Assembly (NCBI GenBank): GCA_028671895.1
Contig: CM053802.1
Location: 40,400,201-40,464,200 of the forward strand
Direction: 5' to 3'
Source: Oenanthe sinensis
Taxonomy: Eukaryota; Streptophyta; Magnoliopsida; Apiales; Apiaceae
Length of the DNA stretch: 64,000 nucleotides
Under the pieces are notes generated by a model, which was not told the DNA's origin, did not search any database, and saw only the letters and a list, made by a program, of their open reading frames with translations. Within the stretch, counting starts at the first letter, position 1. The number at the start of each line of letters is the position of its first letter. The translations under genes were made by a program, and so were the position numbers. Shown here in pieces: positions 35,736 through 48,996 of the stretch.

Positions 35736-37090
35736 TGTTAGTGTTGGTGTCCTAGAGACAAAACTTTATGATAAATAATTAAAGATTATGTTTACTTGAT
35801 TATTTAATTAATATTTATTATATTAATGCAATAAGACTAGAATGTTTGTTGACTGATGACCACATCTCATTGGTCATAGGTATGGTGATATTAAAGTCAA
35901 GAACATAAGTGCATGTCTCAATACATGGCACTAGACAGACCCGCTATGAGAATCTACATGTTAATAAGTGTCATAAGAAATTCTCACTGTGATAATGATG
36001 TATTGATCCTTTGACTTGAAATCATTATATTTCTATACGAGAATTAATATACTTTGATTACACTCAAAGTTACCTTTACCCGGGTAATGATAAAGGTGGA
36101 CATTGGGTATGCTATGAATCGTATGAGAAATATGAATGATAGATATATGATTTAACCCTCCTATTTTAGGAGTTATATTATTGGCCTCTTGATTGAGTGA
36201 GACTATAAAATGCATGGTCATGCTCAAATGTTGATTTGATTAATAGTCTACTCATTGATCAAGGAAACCCGGATTAAACGTTGAAGAGGATGACACAATA
36301 CATGCCTCGAGTTTGATCTATAATATAAGGTTAAAGGGATTATATTACGTTGTACATTATTCACGAAAGGTTTAATTGAATCACCAATTATTATTATTAC
36401 TTGCGTAGCAATGATGTATTATTAGATGCCGCTCATTGTTTATAATTTTATTATTAGAAAATCAAATTATTGCCAACGTAATAATAACCTAAAGGGTCAC
36501 ATACAAAGAACGTTTAAACATAGTGTTATTTAAATTATGAAATTTAAATAATGTTATTATTATTAATTCGAATTTATTTATTCAATTAATTAAGTGAGAC
36601 TTGATTAATTATATACATATTAGAATTCGGATTTAATAATAATATAAATCCGAAATCTGAATGGGTTTATAAGGTCCAATTAGATTAGGGTTTTGGCCCA
36701 AGTCCCTCTCTCCCCTATATATACATAAAGATGTATAATTTAGGGTAACGGTTGAGATAATTCATTTTTAATAAAACCCTAGCAGCTCTACGTTTCTGAG
36801 AGTCTAGAGAAAGAGAGAGACAAAGAGGCAGAAACAGGCTAGTACCTAACTCCGGTGATCGTTAGACGATACGACGTTCGTGTGGATACCGATAGAGAGC
36901 AGATTTCTGTGAAGGACTGTTGTGATTCATCGCTTCTGGACCTCTATAATCATCATAAGAAAATCTTTAATAAGGTACACATCCGATTCTCCATAATCAT
37001 CCGTCAATTATACACGAATCCTACGTTTGGGATTCATTTTTTTTATTATTTAGCGTAATTCCGCTGCGTATATGTGCCTGAATCCCAACA
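35736..37090 (+). repeat. COP-2 3' LTR (internally deleted)
   Basis: 1355 bp. It matches the 5' LTR but lacks about 158 bp after TTAATATTTATTAT, so the sequence jumps to TAATGCAATAAGACTAG. The 5' copy has the segment at about 28611-28770. It ends GCCTGAATCCCAACA, followed by the CTCCT duplication. Confidence 0.95.
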
Positions 37091-39071
37091 CTCCTGTACA
37101 AATAATATAATTGTTTTTATCTCTCTCACTCATCTCTCTATTTTGCATCAGGATCTCATCTTGGAATCTCACATCTTCCTCACTCATATCCTGTGCACCT
37201 TTTAAGGTGGGGCCCTCATGTATTTCACTATCATTCCTGGAAGAAATAGGAATGTCCTTACTCACTTGCTCTCCTTTTTCCAGGTTACAATTCTGCCTCT
37301 CACTCAACTCACTCATTCCTAAGAGTGTTTGTGCAATATCAATTGATTGAGCATCAATTGATATATAAAAATTATCAGTCGAAGTGTTTGGGATATCCAT
37401 CGATTGATGCATACCCATCGATTGATCTCGAGTATCGATCGATGGCTTATCAGTCGATGACTGAATATCAATTGAAGAAGGAACATCAATTGATGGAGTA
37501 GAAACATTTGAGGTTGTGATTTGAGAAGGTATATTTGAAATGACATGTGAGATGGAATCCTGAATTTTCTGAAAAGAAAATTCAACAGACAATGTTGGTT
37601 TCTCCTTGATTAACAAAGAAGGACAATTTGAAAATGTTTGATTATTTATCAGAACATTTTCTGAAGAAATTTGATGAGTTGGGGAAAGAAGAATAGAAGG
37701 GATTGAAATTGAGAGAGAATGGGACTACATTTCATCATTTACATGAGATGCATCAAACTAACTTTGAGAAGGCTTCATCACAGTTTCCTGTGATTTTGCA
37801 GTGTGTGCTTCCCCATGTGCAAATGTGATTCTTCTCCTTTCATATGTTTTTGGTGATTTGGCTGGTGTGTCCCTATCTTGGTTCTATGCCCCTGGTTGTG
37901 GGCTATTTTCAATATTGTCATCCTTTTGAGAAGATGCCAATAGAGATGTGGTATTATCCATATTAACATCCACAGTCTTTTGAGTGACTATGGAGTGGCT
38001 TTGCTTAGGTTGCACACCCTCACTCTCCTTATTCTTCTAGGTTCTTTGATGTTCCCCAGTTTCCTCACCACCTACATCCTCCTTTAATCTATCTACCATG
38101 ACAGGTGCTTTTCTTTTTTTTTCTTGATTTTACAACAAAAGGTTTTTGGGAACCTGTTGAGGTTGGCTTGATAGATTTGGGTTTAGAAATTGGATGTGTG
38201 GCTTGGGTAGGAGGGTTGGGGTCATTGCTAATACCCTCCATAACCATAGAAGGAAAAGAAGATTGGGGATTGGAAGAAGTTAGGGTAGAGATAAATACCT
38301 GAAAAAAGGTGGATTAATCAATTCCACATTACTGTGAAAATATATTCTTACCATGTCTTTGAAGACCCTTTTGTTTTGAACCCAGCAATTCAAGGTTTCT
38401 GTACTCCTATCAATCTCAATATCCTTGACAAAATGGTTAATAATAATCATGATAAATCTAGCATAGTAAATATGATTAGATCTATTAATCTTGTTTCCCA
38501 ATTTGACAGATATTTCATTGAGTAACAGGCTTCCTAAATTGTGATATCTATCATATAAAATGATATAATCTACTTGTTTCATATTTGTTGTTATTGCATC
38601 AAAATTACTAACTTTACCAGAAAAATACTTTATTATAGCATCGAAGAAATATGACCATTTTTTTCTTAGATTCTTTCTAACAATACTACATAAACTAGCA
38701 TCAGGAGTAGTGTAATTGATTTCCCTAAGCATGCTTCTTATTTCTGTGTTAGTGGGTGCATTTTCTTTATTATTAGCAGGAATGTTTAAACACTCACCCA
38801 AGACCATAGTGGTTAGAATATACCTTTGTCCTTTGCAATCAAATGAGATTGTAGAAAAATCATTTGCTATCTGTGCTGTTGTCCAGAATTTTTCAACTAG
38901 ATTGCACACTATTTTTTGTGTTTCCGTGAGGGCCTTTAAGATCCTTGAATTCCTTATAAATTCCATTAGTGGACGAAATTTTGTTGGGGCTTCCTCCACC
39001 ATAGTGTAAGCAACGAAGTTGTTGAGCTCATAGTAGAATCCTGATTGTGAGACTTTCTTTGATGATGCCAT
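37091..39071 (-). pseudogene. SIR-2 ORF3, N-terminal part
   Basis: It begins at ATG 39071 (MASSKKVSQSGFYYELNNFV), the same start as SIR-1 ORF3, although the frame is open further upstream to 39170. The N-terminal domain is preserved to about 38300 (IVCNLVEKFWTTAQIANDF, FDCKGQRYILTTMVLGECLN, NKINRSNHIYYARFIMIIIN). Then frameshifts and stops break the Ser/Thr/Pro-rich linker. A further open part (37616-37091) has the SID repeats encoded by ATCAATTGAT-type motifs and reaches the COP-2 junction, with homology resuming at 28526. No signal peptide, membrane span or known fold is seen. Confidence 0.85.
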
Positions 39072-39269
39072 AATCGTGTTTAAAGATATATATATGAATT
39101 GACTGGCAAACTTGTTAGTATTGAAGCAAAAACAATAACAAGACAGTAAGTAGATTAGGGTTCTTAGCAAGAGATAGATAAAGAATGAGTTCGAAGATTG
39201 AGAAAGAGAAAGAGATAGATAAATCGTTAGTAAAATTGCAAGTAAGAATTAAAAAATGTTTTAATCTCA

Positions 39270-39278
39270 CTATTTATA
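39270..39278 (-). promoter_or_regulatory. Candidate SIR-2 ORF3 TATA box
   Basis: Minus strand TATAAATAG about 200 bases upstream of the ORF3 ATG (39071). SIR-1 has the same box and surrounding sequence at the same distance. A pyrimidine-rich leader follows (TCTATCTCTTTCTCTTTCTC, about 39193-39222). Confidence 0.55.
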
Positions 39279-39521
39279 TTTACTGAGTTCCCAATCAATT
39301 TTTACTCAAAATAGAACTTAATCGACCGTTGGAAGAAAAATGAAAAGTAAAAATTATCATTTTTGGCAATCAACTGTTATACATACAAGAATGTATATAT
39401 TAATCAATTGATAGAATAAGTAATCAACAGCTAGATTTTGTATAGGTCGATTGATGACATGGACCCCTTTAAATTCCAGGTCATCAATTGATAATTAACT
39501 AATCCATCGACAGGTATTCTT

Positions 39522-41073
39522 TGAAGGGTTTCGAGGAACAAACACAGCGGAATAAATGTGAAAATAAAATACAAAACGTAATATAAAACGAAACCCTCCG
39601 CAGGATCCATGCAAAAATAAAAGATTTAATTCGGAGATTAAGAACAAATACCTTAAAAAGTTTTAATAGTTCATCAATAGAAGATTAATGGAGGTCTAAA
39701 GCTAAATAATCAACACGTATCCCGCTCACGTGATCTACGCTCTATGGTATCTACACGAATACTTTTCATGAAGGATTGATGTGTACTAGCACCCCGAAAA
39801 CTGATTCTCTCTCCTATCTTCCTCTTTTCTCAAAACGGCTAGGGTTTTAGAAAAATATGTGTCTCTCAATTAAATCAGACCATAAAGATATTATATAGAG
39901 AAAGAAATAAGTTTTCTAATTATAATCTAATTATAATTAATACTAATCCAAAATTCTAAATTATTTATTAAGTCTCACTTAATTAATTAATTACTAATTT
40001 TAGAATTAGTTTAAGTAATTCATTTATTCTATTTATATAATTAATTAAGTCATACTTAATTAATATCATAAATAAAATAAATTACTTATTTAATTTAAAT
40101 TCATAATTTAAATTATTTCTCCTTCAAGCATTCTTTGTTTGTGACCCTGTAGGTTATTATTACATTGACAACAATTTTAATATCTAATTAAAATTGTAAA
40201 CAATGAATGGCATCTAGTAATACATCAGTGCTACCCAAGTAATAATAATAAAATCAGTGATTCGATTAAGCCTTTCGTGAATAATGTTCAATGTAATATA
40301 ATCCATTTAACCTTATATTATAGATCAAACTCGAGGCATGTTTCGTGTCATCCTATTCAACGTTTAATTTGGGTTTCCTTGATCAATGAGTAGACTATTA
40401 AACAAATCAACATTTGAGCACGACCATGCATTTTATAGTCTCACGCAATCAAGAGGCCAATAGTATCACTCCTAAATAGAAAGGTTAAATCATTTATCTA
40501 TCACTCATATTTCTCATACGATTCATAGTATACCCAATATCCATCTTTATCATCACCCGGTTAAAGATAACTTTTAGTGTAATTAAAGTATATTAATTCT
40601 CGTATAGAAATATAATAATTTCAAGTAAGAGGATCATTATATTATTATCACAGTGAGAATTTCTTATGATGCTTATTAACATGCAGAATCTCATGACGGG
40701 TCATTCCATTGCCATTCATTAAGACATGCACTTATGTTCTTGATTTTAGTATCACAATACATATGACCAATGAGATGTGATCAACTTTCAACAATCATAC
40801 TAGTCTTATTGCATTATTATTGTCCTTAAATAATAATTTTCGACTAGGGAATTTTAGGAATAAGATATTATTCATATAATCTCATTTTTAAGTCATATAC
40901 TTAAAGATATATAATATATATCAAAATTCCAAGGATATTTATTATTCTTTCAATTTATTATGCAGTAAATAAAACCTAATAAATAAATAATAATCAATAA
41001 AATATAATGCTTAATAATAAAATATTTTCCTTAAAATATAAAAGTAATTGTCTCTAGGGCACAATTACAAACA
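39522..41073 (-). mobile_element. COP-4: solo LTR in the SIR-2 pol/ORF3 spacer
   Basis: 1552 bp, TGAAGGGTTTCGAGGAACAA to GGGCACAATTACAAACA on the plus strand. Its reverse complement is colinear with the COP-3 5' LTR (CTAGAGACAAT near one end, AAACCCTTCA at the other). No internal element sequence flanks it. The flanking 5-mers are TTCTT (39517-39521) and CTCTT (41074-41078), a duplication with one mismatch. Recombination between two LTRs is the known route to a solo LTR. Confidence 0.85.
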
Positions 41074-41078
41074 CTCTT

Positions 41079-41350
41079 ATCCATCGATAAATAAATATAT
41101 CATCAATTGATATGTTTATCTGTCGATAGCTGCAAATATCCATCGATAAGTAAATATATCATTAGTTGATATATTTATCAATCGATAGCTGCAAATATCC
41201 ATCGATAAGTAAATATATCATCAATTGATATATTTATATGTCGATAGCTGCACATATCCATCGATAAGTAAATATATCATCAATTGATATATTTATCTAT
41301 CGATAACTGCAAATATCCATTGATATGTAAATTGTTTATCAATTGATTAT
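41079..41350 (-). repeat. 59-bp tandem array in the SIR-2 pol/ORF3 spacer
   Basis: Unit starts ATCCATCGATAA fall at 41079, 41138, 41197, 41256 and 41315, each exactly 59 bp apart; the last unit is partial. Each unit has ATCATCAATTGATATATTTA followed by a CGATAGCTGCAAAT-type segment, so it contains two or three near-palindromes. SIR-1 has the same unit with fewer copies (55351-55505). Confidence 0.95.
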
Positions 41351-41436
41351 GGAAGAATCAATAGTTAACATAGTCAATGGCTACAATAATAAATATATAT
41401 ATATATAAATACATAACTTGTCAGATATTTAATAGA

Positions 41437-44400
41437 TTAAACATAATTAAGCATACCTAAATCACAGACCAATCTATTGAAAGTAGATTCATCTAGTGGT
41501 TTGGTAAAAATGTCTACAAGTTGTCTTTTACTAGGGACAAAATATAATTTAACTGTACCATTCATTACATGTTCCCTAATAAAGTAATACCTTATGTCAA
41601 TGTGCTTGGTTCCAGAATGTTGCACATGATTTTCTGTTATTACAATGGCACTTGTGTTGTCACATAAAATAGGAATTTTGTTCATGTTGAGCCCATAGTC
41701 AAATAGTTGATTCCTCATCCATAATATTTGTGCACAACAACTTCCAGCTGCAATGTATTCAGCTTCTGCAGTGGATGTAGACACTGAATTTTGTTTCTTG
41801 CTAAACCATGATACAAGCTTATTTTCTAGAAATTGACACGTGCCTGTAGTACTTTTTTTGTCAATTCTGCAACCTACATAGTCTGCATCTGAATAACCAA
41901 TTAAATCAAATCCAGAATCTCTAGGGTATCAAATTCTAAGATTTGGGGTGCCTTTGAGATATCTAAATATTATTTTTACTGCAATCAAATAAGATTCTCT
42001 AGGATCAGCCTGAAACCTAGCACAAAGACATGTAGCAAACATTATGTCTGGCCTACTTGCAGTTAAATAAAGTAATGAGCCAACCATGCCTTTATAACTT
42101 GAAATGTCCACTTTAGCTTTCTTAGTATTCAATTCAAGTTTACTTGCAGTGGCTATGGGAGTTTTTACAGAAGAACATTCATTTAAATCAAATTTCTTTA
42201 ATAAATCAGAAATATATTTGGTTTGATTTATGAAAATGCCATCTTTGACTTGTTTGACTTGCAAACCAAGAAAATAGGTAAGTTCTCCCATCATGCTCAT
42301 TTCATATTTACTATGCATCAACTTAGCAAACGTTTGACAAAGTTTCTCATTAGTTGAGCCAAAAATAATGTCATCTACATAGATTTGAACAAGAATCATA
42401 GAGCCACTAACATTTCTATGAAAGAGAGTTTTATCAACAGTACCTCTTGTGAAGTGATTCTCAATCAAGAATTTAGATAATGTGTCATACCAGGCTCTAG
42501 GTGCTTGTTTCAATCCATAAAGTGCCTTGAGAAGATAGTATACAAATCCAGGATGAACAGGATCAATAAAACCAAGAGGTTGTTCTACATACTTCTTCTT
42601 CTAGTTTTCCATTGAGAAAAGCACTTTTCACATCCATCTGATACACCTTGAAATGGGCTTGAGCAGCATATGCTAGAAAGATTCTGATTGCTTCCAACCT
42701 TGCAACAGGTGCAAATGTTTCATCAAAATTTATGCATTCTTCTTGTGAATAGCCCTTTACCACTAATCTTGCTTTATTCCTTGTCACTATACCAGATTCA
42801 TCCATTTTGTTTCTGAACAACCATTTTGTACCAATAACAGACTTGTTCTTTGATTTGGGCACCAGCTTCCATACCTTGTTTCTTTCAAACTGATTCAACT
42901 CTTCTTGCATAGCTATTATCCAATCAGGATCATTCAAGGTTTCTTCAATCCTTTTTGGTTCTTCTTGAGACATGAAGCTACTATATAAGCATTCATTTTG
43001 AGTTGCACTTCTATTTTTGACACCATCATTTGCATCTCCATTAATCAATTCAAAGGGATGACTTTTTGTCCATTTCCTTTGTGATTGTAAATTTATCTTT
43101 GATGATGATGCTTTATGATCATTGGATGTTATTGATCATTTGATAACCCTTCCCCTGAGATGGAAACTCTTCTTGAAGACTGTTGTGTAGAGTTGTTATC
43201 CATCGAATGATTATCAATTGATGCATTATCAGTCGATTGATGATTGTCAACTAATAAGTTGTCTGTTGATGCATTGATCAATTGATGGGGAGTTTCTAGG
43301 TACTTGATTTCTTGAAAATTCCACATCATCACTATCTTTACTATTGCTTGTAGATTCATTTTCAAAATGCAATAGGTCATGAAATCTTTCATCAAATAAC
43401 CCTTGAATCTTCTTGTCATCAAAGACTAAATGCATAGATTCCATAACAATATGCAATCTAAGATTGTAGACTCTGTAAGCTTTGGTTTTTATTCCATATC
43501 CAACAAATATAGCTTCATCAGCCTTGACTTCAAATTTTCCTAGATTTTCACCTTGATTCCTCAGTACAAAGCATTTGCAGCCGAAGACATGAAGGGAATT
43601 AACTGTTGGCTTCTTGTCTTTCTTCATCAACTAATATGGTGTTTTGCCTTGAAGTTGATTGACCATAAAAATATTTTGAATGCAGCAAGCAGTATTAATT
43701 GCTTCTGCTTAGAAATATGTAGGAAGTTTTGCTTCTTCTAACATAGTTCTAGCAGCTTCAATGAAGTTCCTATTTTTCCTTTCAATTACTCCATTTTGCT
43801 GTGGAGTCCTTGGTGCAGAGAAATGTGAGTGATACCTTTTTCTTCACAGAATTCTTTCATTGTTGCATTATTGAATTCGGTACAATTATCACTTCTAATT
43901 TTCTTTACCTTCCATTCAGTTCCATTGTCAACATTCTTCACATGATTGATAATGAATTTGCTTGCCTCATCTTTAGAGTGTAAGAAATATACCCATGTAT
44001 ATCTTATGAAGTCATCCACAATGACTAAGGCATATTTCTTTTTGGCAATTGACATGATGTTGACTGGACAAAATAAGTGCATGTGCAATAATTCCAAAGG
44101 CTTGTCAATTGATGATTCAGACTTTGACTTGAATGATGTTTTCCTTTGTTTTCCCTTTTGACAGGCATCACACAGTCCATCCTTGGTGAATTCCATCCGT
44201 GGAATGCCTCTAACCAGATTCTTTCTAACCAATTGATTCATGGCTTTAAATTCAAATGGGCTAGCTTCTTGTGCTAAATCCAACTTATATCTGTATTGGC
44301 TTTGCTAAGTAGACATGTCATTGAGTTTTCCTTTACAGAGTTAAAATCAGCCACATCGACATTTCCTTTTATTTCACCAGTTAAGAGAATTTCACCAGAT

Positions 44401-44727
44401 TCTTTATTGGCTATGATGCATGATCCAGTTGAAAACCACACACCATTTCCATTATCATACAGTTGACTAATACTGAGCAAATTGTGCTTCAATCCATCAA
44501 CCAGTGCTACAGGTTCAATGATAACACTTTCTTTTACAATTGAACCATATCCCAGAGTAAAACCTTTGTTGTTATCTCCAAAAGTAACTCTTGGGCCAGC
44601 CTTTTCCACAAACTTTGTGACCAGGGACAAATCTCCAGTCATGTGCCTAGAACATCCACTATCCAGATACCAGAGATTTTTCTTCCTGTTTCCCTGTACA
44701 CATTTAAAACAATCAAGTTGCTTTTAG
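41437..44727 (-). pseudogene. pol: SIR-2 pol (broken)
   Basis: Colinear with SIR-1 pol in several frames. Protease WYLDSGCSRHMTG is kept (about 44635-44680). The integrase first catalytic Asp is lost (MHLFCP against MDLFGP in SIR-1), and DNGTEF reads DNCTEF. A 2-base loss near 42588 (VYVEQPP to CRTTS) shifts RT. RT still contains YVDDIIFGST (42513-41929 frame) and RNase H contains CDNTSAIVITENHVQH. The stop near 41929 splits RT from RNase H. It ends DLGMLNYV at 41437. The linker between integrase and RT carries SIDN/STDN repeats encoded by ATCAATTGAT variants. Confidence 0.9.
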
Positions 44728-45699
44728 TACCCATGTTGCCTTGGGTCCTCTTTTATTAGTTGCAGCCTTAGCCTTGGTTGCCAACTTTGGTTCCTTTTGT
44801 TTTGGTGGGTTTAAATCCACTTTAACTTTGAGAGTTGGTTTTTGGGGCTTAAACACCTTGGAACTCATTGTAGAATTTCCATGCATTTCATTATCTACAT
44901 TAGGCATGTTCCAAGGCATTCCAGGCATGTTCATATTTGCATATGCAAAGAAAGGATTATACATGTACGGAGCTTGTGCATAAAGCATATGGACATTAGG
45001 TGCAACTAAATTAGAAGACATGGCATTCATGAGCATAGGATTAGTAAGCATGACATTTGCAGACATGACATGTGCATTTAAATCATTTAAAGATATAGAG
45101 TTCTTTTCTTTCTTGTATTGCATAGACAAATGATTTACACTACCACATTTAGCACACACCTTTTTAGGTGCATACATATCAGGAGTATAATTGTTGTGCT
45201 TATTTATGCCCAGTTTTCTATTCCTATTCTTTTTTTTTTCTCAGACTTAGGTTGGATAATTTCCACAAGTGTTATCTCTTCTAATTTTGTTTTCAATTGT
45301 TTCTTGGATAAGCTGCTTATGTTGATCTTCTCAACCTTAGACTCAACTTGATTTTTGGTTTCCTTAACAAACTTGATAGGGGTGCTAAATTTGTTCTTCT
45401 TATTAGACATTGATGATTTATTTGTCGCAGGATGCTTATCAATTGATTTAGTACCAATTGATTGATAATCCTTATCAGTTGATGAGAGATTAGTAGTCGA
45501 TTGATCTTTATCCATTGTAGTATCAGCCAATGTCTTGCCTATTGATTTAGGGGATTCTCCTAGAGTATCTAATCCCTGAACATCAATGATTTGTTTGGCA
45601 GTTTTAGCAGACCTATTCCATTTGTTAATGGTTTCAATTTCTCCAGCCAATTGTTCTTTTAGCAATTCTTCTCTTCTCAAACTATTCACTAGTTCATCT
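44713..45699 (-). pseudogene. gag: SIR-2 gag, C-terminal part, cut by COP-3
   Basis: It starts at the COP-3 junction within VNSLRREELLKEQL, a coiled-coil segment also in SIR-1. It continues through STDKDYQSIGTKSIDK repeats, then in a shifted frame through a second knuckle now reading CAKCGSVNHLSMQY (last Cys to Tyr), a Met/Asn/Pro-rich part (MPGMPWNMPNVDNE) and a basic tail, to TGA at 44713. A shift near 45200 falls in a run of T on the plus strand. The upstream half and first knuckle lie beyond COP-3, outside the window. Confidence 0.85.
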
Positions 45700-47296
45700 T
45701 GTTAGTATTGGTGTCCTAGAGACAATACTTTTAATGTTTTATTGAAAATAATTAAGAATTAGGTTATGTGATTATTTAATTAATATTTATTATGTCTTTA
45801 TTTACTACGTCATAAATTGAAAGAATAATAAATGTCCTCGGAATATTAATACGTAATATATGTCTTTAAGTATTTGACTTAAAAATGAGATTATATGAAT
45901 AGTATTTTATTCCTAAAATTCCCTAGTTACGTATTATTATTTAAGGACAATAATAATGCAATAATACTAGTATGTTTGTTGACAGATGACCACATCTCAT
46001 TGGTCATAGGTATGGTGATACTAAAGTCAAGAACATAAGTGTATGTATCAATACATGACACCGGAAAGACCCGCCGTGAGATTCTACATGTTAATAAGTG
46101 TCATAAGAAATCTCACAGTGATAATGATGTAATGATCCTCTGACTTGAAATCATTATATTTCTATACGAGAATTAATATACCTTGATTACACTCAAAGTT
46201 ACCTTTAACCGGGTAATGATAAAGGTGGACATTGGGTATGTTATGAATTTTATGAGGAAAATGAATGATAGATATAAGATTTAACCCTCCAATTCTAGAA
46301 GTGATATTATTGGCCTCTTGATTGAGTGAGACTATGAAATGCATGACCATGCTCAAATGTTGATTTGTTTAAATAGTCTACTCATTGATCAAGGAAACCA
46401 AGATTAAACGTTGAAGAGGATGACACTATACATGCCTCGAGTTTGATCTATAATATAAGGTTAAAGGGATTATATTACATGGAACATTATTCACGAAAGG
46501 TTTAATTGAATCACCAATTATTATTGTTATTTGGGTAATAATGATGTATTACTAGATGTCACTCATTGTTTATAATTTTATTATTAGATAATAAAATTAT
46601 TATCAACGTAATAATAACCTAAAGGGTCACACACAAAGAACGTCAAAACGGAGGTTTATTTAAATTACGAATTTAGATATATTATTGTTGATTCGAATTT
46701 AATTATTGAATTAATTAGGTGGGACTTGATTAATTATATTAGAATTCGGATTTAATAATAAGTATTATTATTTATTCGAATTTAATTATTGAATTAATTA
46801 AGTGGGACTTGATTAATTATATTAGAACTCGGATTTAATAATAATAATTACCCAAAATCAGAATGGGATTTGGAAACCACATGGATTAGGGTTAGGCTCA
46901 ATATCTCTCTATCCCCTATATATACATAATGATGTATAGTATTAGGGTTAATCATCAGATTTCATTTTTATAGAAAAAACCCTAGCTGCTCAACATCAAG
47001 AGAGGCTAGAGATAAAAAGAGAGAGAGAAAGAAGCAATCAATTCGGCTAGTACCGACTCCGGTGATCGTTGGACGATCGGGCGTTCGCGTGGACTTCTTT
47101 GGAGAGCAGATCTTTGCAACAAAGGGCTGCTGTGATTCATTTTTCTGGACCTCCATTAAACATCATACGGAAAGCTTTAAGGTACAGAGTTCTTCAAGAT
47201 AATCATCCAAAGTTATACATGGATCCTGCGGCAGGGTTTCGGTTTTTATTGATTTTTCGTTTATTCTGCTACGTTTTCATGCCTAGAAACCCTTCA
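45700..47296 (+). repeat. COP-3 5' LTR
   Basis: 1597 bp, TGTTAGTATTGGTGTCCTAG to CATGCCTAGAAACCCTTCA. TATATATACATA near 46916-46927 is the TATA-like box. A local duplication of about 80 bp (TCGAATTTAATTATTGAATT at about 46693 and 46774) explains part of its extra length relative to COP-2. Confidence 0.9.
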
Positions 47297-47297
47297 A

Positions 47298-47309
47298 TGG
47301 CATCAGAGC
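47298..47309 (+). other. COP-3 primer-binding site
   Basis: TGGCATCAGAGC one base after the LTR; same single-base variant of the initiator tRNA-Met site as COP-1. Confidence 0.85.
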
Positions 47310-48996
47310 TATATGTATAATGAGATGATTTGGTTATGTGTTTTCTGTATTTGATGCATATATGCCTGTTTGGAGGACTGTCATGCTTCTGCCATGCTAC
47401 TGCCATGTTTCATTTTTCATATATACTCGAATTGTAATCCGTTATGATGACTATATATGATCTTCAATGTTATAAACTGTTATGACATGATATGTGTGAT
47501 GCACTGTATGTATGTGATATGAGATATAGTCATACGAAGGTCGCCGGAATCGTTCTGAAGCGTTTAAAAATACAATTGCATAAGATGCAGTTTTTTTTTG
47601 AATAGTGATTCTGTAGGTAAATAGTGTTTTTCGACGGAGTCAGAATAGGTCAAATTTACTCTTTCTGGAAAGGAAAAATTGCCACGAGCAAAAATAACCA
47701 CTTTGTTGTGACCTATGGTGTTTTTTGGCCATTTGACAACGTTTAGGGCCTCAAAAATGCGATATACTGTTTTGAAATCAATTTCTGATTTTGATATATA
47801 TGATGCATGATGATATGATTATGCATTCTGATATGTCAGTAGTTTTTCTTGTAATATCATTAGAATAGATTTGTTTTATCATTCTATGTAACTGTCAATG
47901 GAGACTTGGAAGCAAGGAAGCTTGAAGGCAATTCAGATGATGGAGCAATGAAGGCAATTCAGATGATCGAAGATAAAGAGTAATAGTATAATATTTGAAA
48001 CCACCATAAATTGACCTTGATATTTTCATTAGCTTGAAAATATCACATAGGCTGGGCGATAACCAAACACGTTTACACTATGAACAATATATATGTATAT
48101 GAATGCATATGTAGATATGTATGCTTGGAATGATGTATGTATTAGATACGACACCCATGTCATGCCTACTTAAGAAAGATAAAATCTGTAATGATTCAAG
48201 ATTTTAAAATTAAACAAACGATCATGAGATTCTTGTGTTTATGAAACATCGTATTGAATATGAATTTTCTTTTTCTGATATGGGGAGATTTTATCAAAAA
48301 TAAATCATTATTCATAAGAAAGTTGGGTTTTAAGTGAGAACGCTTGTGACTTCTCCGACGATATGGAAATCGAACCATTGAAGAATATTGAAATGTATTA
48401 TTTAATCAAGGAAAAATTGAGAATGTGTTTATAATGGGATCATGATCATTCATATAAACATTAAAATCCCTAAACACATATTAAGTTAATCGGATGCCTT
48501 CCAATGTTTAATACTCGTCAAGATCTAGATTGAGAAGAAGTGGGTTTGCCAAAGCAAGGTGCTTTTATCAATCATTGGAAGACGTGATAAGTAAGTGACT
48601 TAGTTTGTTAAAACGTTGGGTCTAACTTAACTAAATCATCACAATAGAATTGTGGGTTTATAGGCATAGATTTTGGTGAGATTTATTGGATAAATGTGTA
48701 CAAAGTGTTGTTCCACCAAACTATCCAAGAGTTATATTTGATATAATCGACAAATGTTGTCTACCTAAATAGTCGTATTTTAGGTGTATTAGCCAACGCT
48801 ATCTTAAAACATGGATGAAATATGGATCTTGGTTCACTAGAAAGATTTAATGAAATTCTTTCCGAATTAATAGTTAGGGCTATTAATTTGATAAAAATAG
48901 TGGGAGATATATATTATGAATTTATATGATAATCACTTGAACATAATTAAACTTCTGCAACTAACTAATATGCATTTTAAACATTGTAGATATTTA
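47310..48996 (+). other. COP-3 untranslated leader
   Basis: About 1.7 kb without a supported ORF, colinear with the COP-2 leader in its second half. It lacks the GC-rich segment of COP-1 and COP-2. Confidence 0.7.

Larger units (their letters stand above)
28527..37090 (+). mobile_element. COP-2: Ty1/copia retrotransposon inserted in SIR-2 ORF3
   Basis: Full-length plus-strand element of the COP-1 family: 5' LTR 28527-30039, primer site, gag, pol, purine tract, 3' LTR 35736-37090. The 5-bp duplication CTCCT lies at 28522-28526 and 37091-37095, and joining the flanks restores SIR-2 ORF3. Pol has stops, two frameshifts around the RT catalytic box and a deletion in RNase H. Confidence 0.95.
16656..45699 (-). 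mobile_element. SIR-2: Sirevirus-like element split by four later insertions (5' part outside window)
   Basis: Reading leftward on the minus strand: gag (45699-44713), pol (44727-41437), spacer with 59-bp array and solo LTR, ORF3 (39071-37091 plus 28526-26447), purine tract, 3' LTR (26262-25834 plus 17348-16656). Removing COP-1, COP-2 and COP-4 leaves an element colinear with SIR-1. The gag is cut at 45699 by COP-3, so gag start, primer site and 5' LTR lie beyond the window. The predicted target duplication on the left is ATCTT (16651-16655). Frameshifts and stops in every ORF show it is older than SIR-1. Confidence 0.9.
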
